A model generated the notes under the pieces. That model searched no databases. It was not told where the DNA came from and saw only the letters and a list, made by a program, of their open reading frames with translations. The translations under genes were made by a program, and so were the position numbers. 64,000 nucleotides of DNA from contig WRIU01000009.1 in NCBI GenBank assembly GCA_009782565.1, positions 36,858 through 100,857 on the forward strand, read 5' to 3'. Positions 37,977-46,494 of the stretch are shown piece by piece. Source of the stretch: Betaproteobacteria bacterium. Lineage in GTDB: Bacteria > Pseudomonadota > Gammaproteobacteria > Burkholderiales > Rhodocyclaceae. How positions within the stretch are numbered: position 1 is the stretch's first letter; every line of letters starts with the position of its first letter.

Positions 37977-38344
37977 GTCATTCCAATATCCCGCGATCCC
38001 GCTCGGCGCGGCCAAGCGTACTGTCAATGAACATCGGCTCCAAAGCCGCGCTCTATGCTGCCTACATGCCCTACCTGACCCATGGCGGTATCTTCCTGCC
38101 CACCTCCAAGCATTACGCCTTGGGCGACGAAGTCTTCCTGATGATTCAGTTGATGGACGACCCGGCCAAGTATCCCGTGGCGGGTACGGTCGTGTGGATC
38201 ACGCCCGCCGGCGCGCAACGCAACAAAGCGCAGGGCGTGGGCGTGCAGTTGGCGGCGGATGAGACCGGCAAGGTCGTCAAGCAGAAAATCGAGCAAATCC
38301 TCGCGGGGCACCTCAACTCCAGTCGGCCAACCCACACACTTTGA
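37973..38344 (+). CDS. pilZ: PilZ-domain type IV pilus protein
   Basis: 123 residues. A compact PilZ fold (SMNIGSKAALYAAYMPYLTH ... YPVAGTVVWITPAGAQRNKA). It lacks the RxxxR and D/NxSxxG motifs that bind cyclic di-GMP, as in the founding PilZ proteins needed for pilus assembly. Overlaps holB (ATGA) and tatD. Fits the type IV pilus genes elsewhere in the window. Confidence 0.9.
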   Translation: MSHSNIPRSRSARPSVLSMNIGSKAALYAAYMPYLTHGGIFLPTSKHYALGDEVFLMIQLMDDPAKYPVAGTVVWITPAGAQRNKAQGVGVQLAADETGKVVKQKIEQILAGHLNSSRPTHTL

Positions 38345-39117
38345 TGCTCGTCGATTCCCACTGTCACGCCGATTTTCCTGAACTGGCCAAGCGAGAATCC
38401 GAAGTGCTCGCTGCGATGGCCGCCCACGGCGTCGGGCAGGCGATTTGCGTGGGAGTCCGCATCGAGGATTTTCCGCGCTTGCGCGCGCTCGTTGGCCGAC
38501 ATCCGGAGTACTGGGCCTCGGTTGGGGTGCACCCCGACAACACCGGCTGCGAAGAACCGGATATCAACCGCCTGTGCGAACTCGCCGACGACCCCAAGGT
38601 CGTGGCCATCGGCGAAACCGGGCTCGACTATCACTGGCACAAGGATGCGCCTGAGTGGCAGCGCGCGCGTTTCCGTACCCATATCCGCGCCGCGAAGGCT
38701 TGCGGCAAACCGCTCATCGTGCACATGCGCGAAGCCGCTGCCGATACCTTGTGCATCCTGCAAGAAGAAGAAGCCGGTGTCTGCGGCGGGGTCATGCACT
38801 GCTTCACCGAATCGCTTGAAATCGCCGAAGCTGCGCTGGCTCTCGGTTTGTATATTTCATTTTCCGGTATCATTACCTTCAAGAACGCTTCCGCGCTCAA
38901 GGCCGTGGCCGCGAGTGTGCCGCTCGACAGACTGCTGATAGAAACCGATTCGCCCTACCTTGCGCCTGCGCCGCATCGTGGCAAGACAAACGAACCGGCC
39001 TGGGTAAAACACGTCGCCGAAGAACTGGCCGTCCTACGTGGCGTACCGTTCGCCGCCATCGAGCAGGCGACAACCGAAAACTTCTTTCGCCTGTTCCGCC
39101 ATGCCCATCCTGCCTGA
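38344..39117 (+). CDS. tatD: TatD-family metal-dependent hydrolase/DNase
   Basis: 257 residues from the ATG overlapping the pilZ stop. Metal ligands in DSHCHADFPEL, ETGLDYHW, PLIVHMREA and IETDSPYLAPAPHRGK. TatD proteins are 3'-5' DNases that trim DNA; the YcfH-type member in this operon position has no proven single role. Confidence 0.92.
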   Translation: MLVDSHCHADFPELAKRESEVLAAMAAHGVGQAICVGVRIEDFPRLRALVGRHPEYWASVGVHPDNTGCEEPDINRLCELADDPKVVAIGETGLDYHWHKDAPEWQRARFRTHIRAAKACGKPLIVHMREAAADTLCILQEEEAGVCGGVMHCFTESLEIAEAALALGLYISFSGIITFKNASALKAVAASVPLDRLLIETDSPYLAPAPHRGKTNEPAWVKHVAEELAVLRGVPFAAIEQATTENFFRLFRHAHPA

Positions 39118-39805
39118 ATCCTTCCGCGCCTTCCCGCGCAGCAACGTCTCCGCCGCCATATTGGCCGTTCTCACTTTTTTCCTCCTGGCTGTGCCACCCG
39201 CCCAGGCCGGGAGCCGGGAAGAGGCGCTTACCGCCGCCCAGCGGGGCAATGCCGACGCCCTTTCCAAATTTCTTAAAAGCGGCGCGGTTTCCCCCAATGC
39301 TGAGGATAAGGACGGCAATTCGCTGCTCATCCTCGCCGCCCGCGACGGTCACGTTGAAGCGGCGGAAGCCGTGCTGCGTTTTCGTCCCCAGGTCGACCAC
39401 CGCAACCGTTCCGGCGATTCAGCCCTGATGTTTGCGGCCTCGCGGGGCGACATGAAACTGCTTGACCTGCTGCTTGCCAAGGGAGCCAAAACCAACCCTC
39501 CCGGTAACAAAAACGCCTGGACGGCGCTGCACTACGCCGCGCTTGAAGGCAAACTTCCCGTCGTCGAACGTCTGCTTGCCGTTGGCGCGGACATCAACGC
39601 CCTGACGCCCAATCTCTCCAACGCCCTCATGCTTGCCGCCCGCAATGGGCACATCGACATCGTGCGCCGCTTGCTGCAAACGCCCATCGACCTCAACCGC
39701 CGCAACGACCGTGGAGTGACTGCCGAAGAATGGGCGATCTCCAAGGGCAACACGAAAATTGCCGGCCTGATCGCGGAAGCGCGTACCGCGCGGGCACGCC
39801 GCTAA
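39101..39805 (+). CDS. exported ankyrin-repeat protein
   Basis: 234 residues. Signal peptide (VSAAILAVLTFFLLAVPPAQAG, cleavage near residue 36), then four to five ankyrin repeats (DGNSLLILAARDGHVEAAEA; SGDSALMFAASRGDMKLLDL; AWTALHYAALEGKLPVVERL; LSNALMLAARNGHIDIVRRL). Start ATG 39101 lies within the tatD end, a 17-base overlap. A periplasmic protein-binding role is likely; the partner is unknown. Conserved last gene of this operon in the lineage. Confidence 0.85.
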   Translation: MPILPESFRAFPRSNVSAAILAVLTFFLLAVPPAQAGSREEALTAAQRGNADALSKFLKSGAVSPNAEDKDGNSLLILAARDGHVEAAEAVLRFRPQVDHRNRSGDSALMFAASRGDMKLLDLLLAKGAKTNPPGNKNAWTALHYAALEGKLPVVERLLAVGADINALTPNLSNALMLAARNGHIDIVRRLLQTPIDLNRRNDRGVTAEEWAISKGNTKIAGLIAEARTARARR

Positions 39806-39829
39806 TCTCCTGGCGGTGTACCTTTCCGG

Positions 39830-39857
39830 TTGACACGTCTAAACCGCCCCCTATAAT
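39830..39857 (+). promoter_or_regulatory. sigma-70 promoter of tRNA-Gly
   Basis: TTGACA at 39830-39835, 16-base spacer, TATAAT at 39852-39857. Confidence 0.85.
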
Positions 39858-39873
39858 GGCGGACTTCCCCCGA

Positions 39874-39949
39874 GCGGGAATAGCTCAGTTGGTAGAGCGC
39901 AACCTTGCCAAGGTTGAGGTCGCGAGTTCGAGACTCGTTTCCCGCTCCA
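39874..39949 (+). tRNA. tRNA-Gly (GCC)
   Basis: 76 bases. Acceptor GCGGGAA pairs with TTCCCGC, anticodon loop TTGCCAA (GCC), T-arm GAGTTCGAGACTC, ending TCCA. Confidence 0.98.
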
Positions 39950-40015
39950 AGAAATCTGTCGGGCATATGTGACCGTTCTTTGTCAGTAAGAACGAGCGCA
40001 CGAATGAACTGGCGC

Positions 40016-40042
40016 AAAAAGGAGGAGGTTCCTCCTTTTTTT
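40016..40042 (+). terminator. terminator after tRNA-Gly
   Basis: AAAAAGGAGG-AGGTT-CCTCCTTTTT then more T. Confidence 0.9.
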
Positions 40043-40045
40043 TAC

Positions 40046-40228
40046 GCTTACGCTTCCTGCGGTATCTACCTGACATCGACGAATTATCTGGCTTATAGCA
40101 GCTCACTTTACATGGTCGCGTTACCCTCGCCTGTTCCAGAGCCGTCTGGGGTAGTAATGCTTTTGTCTGGTTTGGCGCTTTTGGGTGTTTACCGCAGATC
40201 CGGCCGTTTCAGCAGATCGAAAACATGA
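40046..40228 (+). pseudogene. remnant of a PEP-CTERM sorting-signal protein
   Basis: One frame reads a stub ending PVPEPSGVVMLLSGLALLGVY then RRSGRF: a PEP motif, about 16 hydrophobic residues and an Arg cluster, the C-terminal signal used by exosortase/archaeosortase-like EpsH systems. Only about 40 residues precede it, starting from the terminator tail, with no signal peptide or ribosome site, so this is the 3' end of a lost gene. It tells that the lineage has or had an exosortase pathway. Confidence 0.7.
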
Positions 40229-40279
40229 CATTCACTCCCTCAGCCGCGAGCATCGACAAACACCGATGCAGCCAACAGT

Positions 40280-41056
40280 TCAGCGTGGATGGAGTCGCAG
40301 GTTCTTCTGGAAAGCGCGCGGTGGACTGCCGCACGAAGCCTTGAACATGGCTATGAAGGCGCTGACGTTTTCATAGCCGGTGTCATAGGCTATGTCGCTG
40401 ACGCTTATCCCGTCCGCCAGCCTTGCGATGGCCACATGCACAATGACCGCTCGCTTCCAGAGCGCGAAAGACATGCCGACTTCATGCATGAAGTGTCTGG
40501 TGAAGGAGCGGCGCGACATTGCGACGGCTGCTGCTGCCTGATCTGTTCCAATCTTGGCATCTGGATTGGCAAGAAAGCGCATCGCCCAATCGCGCATCCT
40601 TGGTGAACGTGGAAGGGTCAGCCCCGGTGCTTCCCGTCCGATGGAGGCAATCTCCAGAGCGATGATCTCCATGAGAGGCGCGGCCATGACATCCTCCGGC
40701 GCAATCGAACGCATGCGATCGAGAGCGGCGAGCAATAACGGGGATGCTTTCAGCACGCAAACATCGTCAGGTAGATTCCGCGCCAACTCTTGAGGAACCA
40801 ACATCAGCCAGCCGCAAACCCGACCATGTGACGTTGAGGCGTGAACAACACTAGCCGGTATCCAATATAGCTTGCCTGCAGGGACTGCCCAGACACGCCC
40901 GCCAACCTCAAGGCTGAAAGCGCCCTGCTCTACGAAGGTGAACTGACCCTCCTCATGGGCGTGCGGCGATGCAATATGCAACTCGTGCGTTTCGATGCGG
41001 GTGGTATTGGTGAATGCGATCATCTCATCTGGCCTGAACTCCGTATTTTTTGGCAT
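40280..41056 (-). CDS. AraC-family regulator with N-terminal cupin
   Basis: 258 residues. N-terminal AraC-type cupin (HELHIASPHAHEEGQFTFVE ... GKLYWIPASVVHAS) and a C-terminal double HTH (AAAVAMSRRSFTRHFMHEVG; SVSDIAYDTGYENVSAFIAM). Divergent from azoR across an 86-base gap, so it probably controls azoR in response to a small ligand. Codon use looks more mixed than the surrounding core genes. Confidence 0.88.
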   Translation of the reverse strand: MPKNTEFRPDEMIAFTNTTRIETHELHIASPHAHEEGQFTFVEQGAFSLEVGGRVWAVPAGKLYWIPASVVHASTSHGRVCGWLMLVPQELARNLPDDVCVLKASPLLLAALDRMRSIAPEDVMAAPLMEIIALEIASIGREAPGLTLPRSPRMRDWAMRFLANPDAKIGTDQAAAAVAMSRRSFTRHFMHEVGMSFALWKRAVIVHVAIARLADGISVSDIAYDTGYENVSAFIAMFKASCGSPPRAFQKNLRLHPR

Positions 41057-41070
41057 ATTACCGATAATAT
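41055..41070. promoter_or_regulatory. palindrome over the araC start
   Basis: ATATTA-CCGA-TAATAT, overlapping the start codon of the minus-strand regulator and about 70 bases before azoR. A candidate operator or -10 region; role inferred. Confidence 0.35.
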
Positions 41071-41142
41071 ACCGTTCGGCTTCTGGCTAGTATCGTTCCA
41101 TCACCACAGGCGAACGACCGCCACAGCGAAAGGAGTATGACG

Positions 41143-41688
41143 ATGACCATCTTGCATATCGATTCCAGCATTCAGGGCGAGAAGTCGATCTCCCGGAAGT
41201 TAACCGCCGCCATCGTCGCTACGCTCACGGCGCAAGGTAACGAGCCAGTGATCTATCATGACCTTTCGATCGAGACACCTGAAACGATTGGCGCTTGCGT
41301 AGATCAATTCCTCACTTCCGATACCATCGTTATCGGTGCGCCTATGTACAATCTTGGCATACCGTCACGTCTCAAGTCCTGGATCGATGCCATCGTCGTG
41401 CCAGGGAAAACCTTTTGTTACGCATCCGATGGGCGACCGCAGGGCCTTGCCGGCGGTCGTCGGGTAGTGGCTGCCTATGCGAGTGGCGGATTCCATAATG
41501 AGCCTGAGGCAGATTTCGTCGAGCCCTATCTGCGCGCGGTTTTCCGCATGCTCGGCATCACCGAGGTCGATGTCGTCCGTGCCGAGGGTGTCGACATTTC
41601 AGCCGATCATCGCGCTCGGGCACTCGCCCAGGCCGAGCGAACCATCGCGGAGATTACGATGCACATCATTGAAGAACGGCGGCAGTAA
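41143..41688 (+). CDS. azoR: FMN-dependent NADH-azoreductase (AzoR/AcpD type)
   Basis: 181 residues from ATG 41143, where AGGAG is seven bases upstream; the ATG at 41137 is one base from that site. Flavodoxin-like fold: ILHIDSSIQGEKSISRKLTA, APMYNLGIPSRLKSWIDAIV, VVAAYASGGFH. These enzymes reduce quinones and azo compounds by two electrons. Slightly shorter than typical AzoR (about 200). Divergent AraC-type control suggests induction by an electrophile or quinone. Confidence 0.88.
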   Translation: MTILHIDSSIQGEKSISRKLTAAIVATLTAQGNEPVIYHDLSIETPETIGACVDQFLTSDTIVIGAPMYNLGIPSRLKSWIDAIVVPGKTFCYASDGRPQGLAGGRRVVAAYASGGFHNEPEADFVEPYLRAVFRMLGITEVDVVRAEGVDISADHRARALAQAERTIAEITMHIIEERRQ

Positions 41689-41697
41689 GTGTAGCCC

Positions 41698-41735
41698 GCG
41701 TAGACCCGAGAGCCAGGAGACCTGCCGCAACATCC
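41698..41735 (+). promoter_or_regulatory. 3' remnant of a cobalamin riboswitch
   Basis: ACCCGAGAGCCAGGAGACCTGCCG sits just after azoR. GAGCCAGGAGACCTGCC is the strongly conserved 3' closing segment of cobalamin (AdoCbl) riboswitches. The 5' portion (G-rich core, B12 box GCCACTG) would fall inside azoR and is absent, and no B12-related gene follows. I read it as the leftover end of a riboswitch cut by the insertion of the araC-azoR pair. Confidence 0.5.
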
Positions 41736-41739
41736 CTTG

Positions 41740-42064
41740 AATCAAACAATGCCGCCTCTCGTGAAAGCCCGATTTCCTGCGAAACGATAAATTATTCGGC
41801 CTTGCAACCACACCCGTTGTTGTGCTGCATAGTTTAGGCACGGATAACCTCAATGCGAGACAATACTGCGTTAAAGATTCATATATGAGTGCCTTTCTCC
41901 TGTCGCGCCAGATAGCAAAAAAAGAGGGGAAAAAAGTAAGCGGGAAGCGGTTTTTTGCAGAAAAAGGGCAGTATTATTAACATATTCATCACGTAAGTGC
42001 CTGGTGAAGGTAAGGTATCATCTCACGGTGGATATCCTGTTCTCTTATTAGGGAGTAGCGGGTC
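41740..42064. other. 325-base gap without recognised gene
   Basis: AT-richer than the surroundings, multiple stops in all frames. The last 20 bases (GGGAGTAGCGGGTC before ATG) give the ribosome site of the DUF2802 gene. Nothing else supported. Confidence 0.5.
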
Positions 42065-42658
42065 ATGCGGCAATTAGTCAGTGGGTTGATTGTGCTGCTG
42101 TTGGTCTACGGCGGCTGGCAGTTTCTTCTTGCTCTGCGTACCGGATTTCGTCGGCAGACAGTTTTGGTGGCAGCGAAAAAACCAACGGCGAGAAATTTTA
42201 ACGACGGCTTTTTCAATTACGAGCCCATATCGGCGAAAGAGCCAAAACCCAACATAACCGTCGCTGTTTATTCGCACGAACAGACGGATATTTCCCCAAC
42301 CGAAAAAGAGAGAGAGGTTCCGATCAATGCGGCACCGCTCGATTCTTTTGCCATTGAGTTGGAGTTACAGCGCTTGCGGCTTGAAATCAACACGCTGCGG
42401 GAGACGGTCGAAACACAGCAAAAAGAAATCGAATCCTTGCGCGCAAATGAGGAACATCCGCCAGCGGCTCGAATCGAAACCGCGACTCCTCTTACGACGC
42501 AAGAACCGGATATGTCCCCGGAATACGATGAAGCGTTGGCGCTGGCGCGCCGTGGAATCATGGCCGATGTCATTGCCTCACGTTGCGGCATTACCCGCGC
42601 TGAAGCCGATCTGGTCGCTTCACTGGCATCGCGGGGCCGGCAACGGGGAGCAACATGA
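42065..42658 (+). CDS. DUF2802 membrane protein
   Basis: 197 residues. N-terminal membrane helix (LVSGLIVLLLVYGGWQFLLA), a coiled coil at about 98-128 (ELELQRLRLEINTLRETVET), and the C-terminal DUF2802 segment YDEALALARRGIMADVIASR then CGITRAEADLVASL, a winged-helix-like module. Usually sits beside flagellar fliW and a SPOR protein, as here; role unknown but flagellar context suggested. Overlaps the SPOR gene by four bases. Confidence 0.85.
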   Translation: MRQLVSGLIVLLLVYGGWQFLLALRTGFRRQTVLVAAKKPTARNFNDGFFNYEPISAKEPKPNITVAVYSHEQTDISPTEKEREVPINAAPLDSFAIELELQRLRLEINTLRETVETQQKEIESLRANEEHPPAARIETATPLTTQEPDMSPEYDEALALARRGIMADVIASRCGITRAEADLVASLASRGRQRGAT

Positions 42659-43416
42659 GGCGGCGCAGAGTTTCGTTTTCTGTCGACCCTCGCCGGACTG
42701 CCTTGAAGCGGGCGGGGCTGGCCGTAACGGCAGCGCTGGTACTGTTGCTGGCCGTGTTGTGGTTCGGGGATAGCGACCAATCGCCATCCCCGCCGCCCGA
42801 ACCCGCAAATATCGACCTGGCGCAGCCTGACGCGCCCGCGCTAAATGCCGATATGCCTGCTCTGCCCGAAACAGCGGTGCAAATGGCTAATGAGCCTACT
42901 GAGGTTTTCGCTCTTACTCCTACTCCCGTGGAGATTCCTGCTCCCATTTCTGCCCCCGTAGAGCTTCCTGTTCCCGTTTCCGCCCCCATAACCAAAGAAA
43001 ACAAGCCCACACCGGGCACAATCCCCGTAGCGAGTAGCGGCGCGGCTCAAAACGCGGGTACGCCAAAAGCAACCGGATCGGAGCCGAAAGCTATCGCGCC
43101 ACAGATATCCCCGAAGAAAGCGGCCAAAGCGCCCATAAAGCCTGTTTCTTTGTCGAATGGGTATTTTGTTCAATTGGGCGTGTTCGATGACACAGACAAT
43201 GTCGGCAAGGTATTCGACAATACCATGGCACTCGGCCTGCCCGCCCACATCCAATCGCGGGTCGTGGTCGGGCCTTTTCGTAACAAGCGCGAGGCCGAGG
43301 CGGCGCGTAACCGCCTGAGGGGTATTGCGGAAGGAATCGTGTTGCCGCCGGAGAAAACCGCAAAGGCAAACGAAAAACCCAAGGCAAAATCAAAGCCACG
43401 GCGGCGCGCGAGATGA
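42655..43416 (+). CDS. SPOR-domain membrane protein
   Basis: 253 residues. One membrane helix near residues 21-41, a long Pro/Ala/Val-rich periplasmic linker with near-repeats (PTPVEIPAPISAPVELPVPV), then a C-terminal SPOR domain (YFVQLGVFDDTDNVGKVFDN ... VVVGPFRNKREAEAARNRL) and a basic tail. SPOR domains bind denuded glycan at septa or other remodelled wall. Confidence 0.9.
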   Translation: MRRRRVSFSVDPRRTALKRAGLAVTAALVLLLAVLWFGDSDQSPSPPPEPANIDLAQPDAPALNADMPALPETAVQMANEPTEVFALTPTPVEIPAPISAPVELPVPVSAPITKENKPTPGTIPVASSGAAQNAGTPKATGSEPKAIAPQISPKKAAKAPIKPVSLSNGYFVQLGVFDDTDNVGKVFDNTMALGLPAHIQSRVVVGPFRNKREAEAARNRLRGIAEGIVLPPEKTAKANEKPKAKSKPRRRAR

Positions 43417-43458
43417 TCCGTCCCCGCACGGATCGTTCAATCTGTTAGGGGAGTCTGT

Positions 43459-43893
43459 ATGAAGATTGAAAATCCGGTATTGGGCGCTGTTGAAGTTTCC
43501 GACGACAAAGTCATCGAATTTCCGGCAGGCTTGCCGGGATTCGGGAACCTGCGCCGATTTGCGCTCCTGCATGAAGAAGGCGGTGAAGGCAAGATTTTTC
43601 TGCTTCAAAGCGTAGACGATGCCAGCGTGATGTTCTCGCTCTCCGGGCCGGAACAACTCGGCATTACCTACGAATTTCCGCTCTCGGATGAAGAGGAGAA
43701 GGCATTGCGCCTGTCCCGCCCGGAGGATGCCGTGGTCGCCGTCATCATCCGCAAGGGCGACGAGGCACCAACCAGCGCCGGTCTGCGCGCCAATTTCATG
43801 GCGCCGGTCATCATCAACATCCGGCAGCAGCGTGGCCTGCAAAAAGTGATCGACAAGGGCAGTTGCGACATCATTTTGCGTGTGCGCGGTTAA
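43459..43893 (+). CDS. fliW: flagellar assembly factor FliW
   Basis: 144 residues. FliW fold: IEFPAGLPGFGNLRRFALL, LQSVDDASVMFSL, VVAVIIRKGDEAPTSAGLRA, NFMAPVIINIRQQRGLQKVI. It binds flagellin and relieves CsrA-mediated repression, coupling flagellin level to translation. The usual csrA partner is not in the window. Third gene of the DUF2802-SPOR-fliW run. Confidence 0.95.
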   Translation: MKIENPVLGAVEVSDDKVIEFPAGLPGFGNLRRFALLHEEGGEGKIFLLQSVDDASVMFSLSGPEQLGITYEFPLSDEEEKALRLSRPEDAVVAVIIRKGDEAPTSAGLRANFMAPVIINIRQQRGLQKVIDKGSCDIILRVRG

Positions 43894-43975
43894 AGCGCAG
43901 TCGGCTATCATTCCAAGGGGCGCGGCAAACCCGCGCCCCTTTTAATTTGATGTCGTCTTTCTCCGGAGTCCGGGT

Positions 43976-44356
43976 ATGAGCCGCAAAATCATTTCCACTT
44001 CCAACGCTCCCGCTGCCATTGGCGTCTATTCGCAAGCGGTGAGGGTTGGCGATACCGTTTATTGTTCCGGCCAGATTGGCCTTGCGCCGGAATCTGGATT
44101 ATTGGCCGAGGGATTCGAGGCGCAGGCCGTCCAGGTATTTGAAAACCTGAAAGCGGTTGTCGAAGCCGCAAACGGCTCGCTCGCGCAGGTCGCGCGCGTG
44201 ACCCTTTATTTGACCGACCTCGGGCATTTCGGCAAGGTCAATGAAATCATGGCGCGCTATTTCACCGAGCCTTACCCGGCTCGTGCCGCCGTAGGCGTAA
44301 AGGAACTGCCGCGAGGCGCGCTGATCGAGGCCGACGCGATTCTCTTCCTCGGCTGA
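43976..44356 (+). CDS. ridA: RidA-family enamine/imine deaminase
   Basis: 126 residues. [29 protein letters not shown] and the catalytic-Arg motif in [19 protein letters not shown]. It hydrolyses reactive 2-aminoacrylate from threonine or serine dehydration. Eight bases before recG. Confidence 0.94.
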   Translation: MSRKIISTSNAPAAIGVYSQAVRVGDTVYCSGQIGLAPESGLLAEGFEAQAVQVFENLKAVVEAANGSLAQVARVTLYLTDLGHFGKVNEIMARYFTEPYPARAAVGVKELPRGALIEADAILFLG

Positions 44357-44363
44357 TCCCGGC

Positions 44364-46415
44364 ATGTCCGGAACCGGGGGCGCTCGATGGCCAGCCAAGG
44401 GGAGCCGACAGGCAAACCTGCTGGCCCGGCTCGACATCCATCGGTTGGAAGACCTCGTTCTTCACCTGCCCTTGCGGTACGAGGATGAAACGCGCCTCAC
44501 CCCCATCGGGCAAGCGCAGGTTGGCGCGAGCGTACAGATCGAAGCCGAAGTGCTCTCATGTGAAGTGACCCGGCCACGCCGCCAGTTGCTGGCCCGTCTG
44601 CGCGACGAGGCGGGTTCTGAAATCGTCGCGCGCTGGATCAACTTTTATCCTTCGTTGCAAAAGCAACTCGCGCCTGGTCACTGGGTCAGGCTGTTCGGTG
44701 AAATGCGCGGCGGCTTTTTTGGGGTAGAGATGGTGCACCCGCGCCACCGTCTGGTGGACAAAGGCGAAGCGTTGCCCCAAACGCTGACGCCGGTATATCC
44801 GACAACCGCCGGACTCGGGCAGTCGACCCTGCGCCGCCTGTTGGACGTTGCGCTGGAGACCGTCCCCCTGGACGAGCCATTGCCCGCCACAATCCTGCAA
44901 CGGTTGGCACTGCCTGGCTTTGCCGAGGCCATCCACACGCTCCACCGCCCTCCACCCAATGTCGACACGCGCATGCTGATGGAGCGCGCGCATCCAGCCT
45001 GGCAGCGGATCAAGTTTGAAGAATTGCTTGTGCAACAAGTGTCTTTGCGCCGCGCCTACAACGCCCGCCGCGCACATGAAGCCGTTAGTTTGTTGCCGCG
45101 CGGGATGCTGACCCATGCCCTGCGTGAACGTTTGCCGTTCGCCCTGACTTCGGCGCAACGGCGGGTGATGGACGAAATTGCCATTGATCTCGCCGCGTCT
45201 CATCCGATGCAGCGGCTATTGCAGGGCGACGTCGGCAGCGGCAAGACCATCGTTGCTGCGCTTGCCATGTTGCAAGCGGCGGAAAATGGCTGGCAGGCCG
45301 TATTGATGGCGCCCACCGAAATTCTCGCCGAACAGCATTACCGCAAGCTCGCCTCCTGGCTCGACCCGCTTGGGATCGGCATTGCCTGGCTGTCGGGTGG
45401 GCGCAGGAAGCGGGAAAGGGAAGCCGAACTCGCGCGGCTGCGTAGCGGCGAATGCCTGCTTGCCGTTGGAACCCATGCCTTGATTGAAACCCCGGTCGAT
45501 CTGCCCCGGCTGGCGTTGGCGGTGATCGACGAACAGCACCGTTTCGGTGTACGCCAACGGCTGGCCCTGCGCGAAAAAGGCACAAGCGGGGCGCGCCCTC
45601 ACATGTTGATGATGTCCGCGACGCCGATTCCGCGCACGCTGGCGATGACCCACTACGCCGATCTCGACGTTTCCACGCTCAACGAACTGCCGCCAGGGCG
45701 CACGCCTGTCCACACCCGGTTGGCTTCGACGGCACGGCGCGCGGAAATCATTGCCCGCCTGAAAGCGGCTTGCCTCGAAGGCCGGCAAGCGTACTGGGTC
45801 TGCCCCCTGATCGAAGAATCAGAAGCCCTGCAACTGAAAACCGCGCTGGAAACCTGGGAAACCCTGAAAGAAGCCCTGCCGGAACTGCGGATCGGCCTCA
45901 TTCATGGCCGCCTCAAGGCGGAAGAAAAAACGGCAACGATGACGGCTTTCGCGGCGGGCGAACTGCATGTGCTGGTGGCGACCACGGTGATCGAAGTCGG
46001 CGTGGACGTGCCCCGCGCCAGCCTGATGGTCATTGAACACGCGGAGCGTTTCGGTCTTGCACAGTTGCACCAGTTGCGTGGCCGGGTCGGGCGCGGCACG
46101 GCACAATCCTCGTGCATACTGCTGTATGAGCCGCCGCTATCGGGAACCGCGCGCGCGCGGCTCAAGGTGATCTTTGAACATAACGACGGCTTTGCCATCG
46201 CCCGCGAAGACTTGCATATTCGCGGCCCTGGCGAATTCATCGGCGCGCGCCAGAGCGGGTTGCCGCTGCTGCGTTACGCCGATCTCGAACAGGACGATGC
46301 CTTGATCGAACCGGCTCGTGAACTTGCCGGAGAACTGCTTGCCAACGACCCGGAAGCCGTCGAAAAACTGCTCATGCGCTGGCTCGGTGGCCGGGAAGGG
46401 CTGTTGCGTGCGTGA
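44364..46415 (+). CDS. recG: ATP-dependent DNA helicase RecG
   Basis: 683 residues. Wedge domain at the N-terminus, Walker A GDVGSGKTIVAAL, DEQH box VIDEQHRFGVRQR, SATPIPRTLAMTHYADLDVS, and the motif QLRGRVGRGTAQSSCIL. It remodels stalled forks and branched DNA. Full length; uses ATG right after ridA. Confidence 0.97.
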   Translation: MSGTGGARWPAKGSRQANLLARLDIHRLEDLVLHLPLRYEDETRLTPIGQAQVGASVQIEAEVLSCEVTRPRRQLLARLRDEAGSEIVARWINFYPSLQKQLAPGHWVRLFGEMRGGFFGVEMVHPRHRLVDKGEALPQTLTPVYPTTAGLGQSTLRRLLDVALETVPLDEPLPATILQRLALPGFAEAIHTLHRPPPNVDTRMLMERAHPAWQRIKFEELLVQQVSLRRAYNARRAHEAVSLLPRGMLTHALRERLPFALTSAQRRVMDEIAIDLAASHPMQRLLQGDVGSGKTIVAALAMLQAAENGWQAVLMAPTEILAEQHYRKLASWLDPLGIGIAWLSGGRRKREREAELARLRSGECLLAVGTHALIETPVDLPRLALAVIDEQHRFGVRQRLALREKGTSGARPHMLMMSATPIPRTLAMTHYADLDVSTLNELPPGRTPVHTRLASTARRAEIIARLKAACLEGRQAYWVCPLIEESEALQLKTALETWETLKEALPELRIGLIHGRLKAEEKTATMTAFAAGELHVLVATTVIEVGVDVPRASLMVIEHAERFGLAQLHQLRGRVGRGTAQSSCILLYEPPLSGTARARLKVIFEHNDGFAIAREDLHIRGPGEFIGARQSGLPLLRYADLEQDDALIEPARELAGELLANDPEAVEKLLMRWLGGREGLLRA

Positions 46416-46494
46416 ACAGAAGCCAGAACAGGTAACATTGCGCCCTGAACGAATGAACCAAAAAAATCACGTATTACTTGTACTCTGATTTAAT

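Noticed and set aside
40004..40228. 74-residue complete gene ending in the PEP-CTERM signal
   Set aside because: Its start region is the tRNA-Gly terminator hairpin, and there is no signal peptide, which PEP-CTERM proteins need; treated as a remnant.
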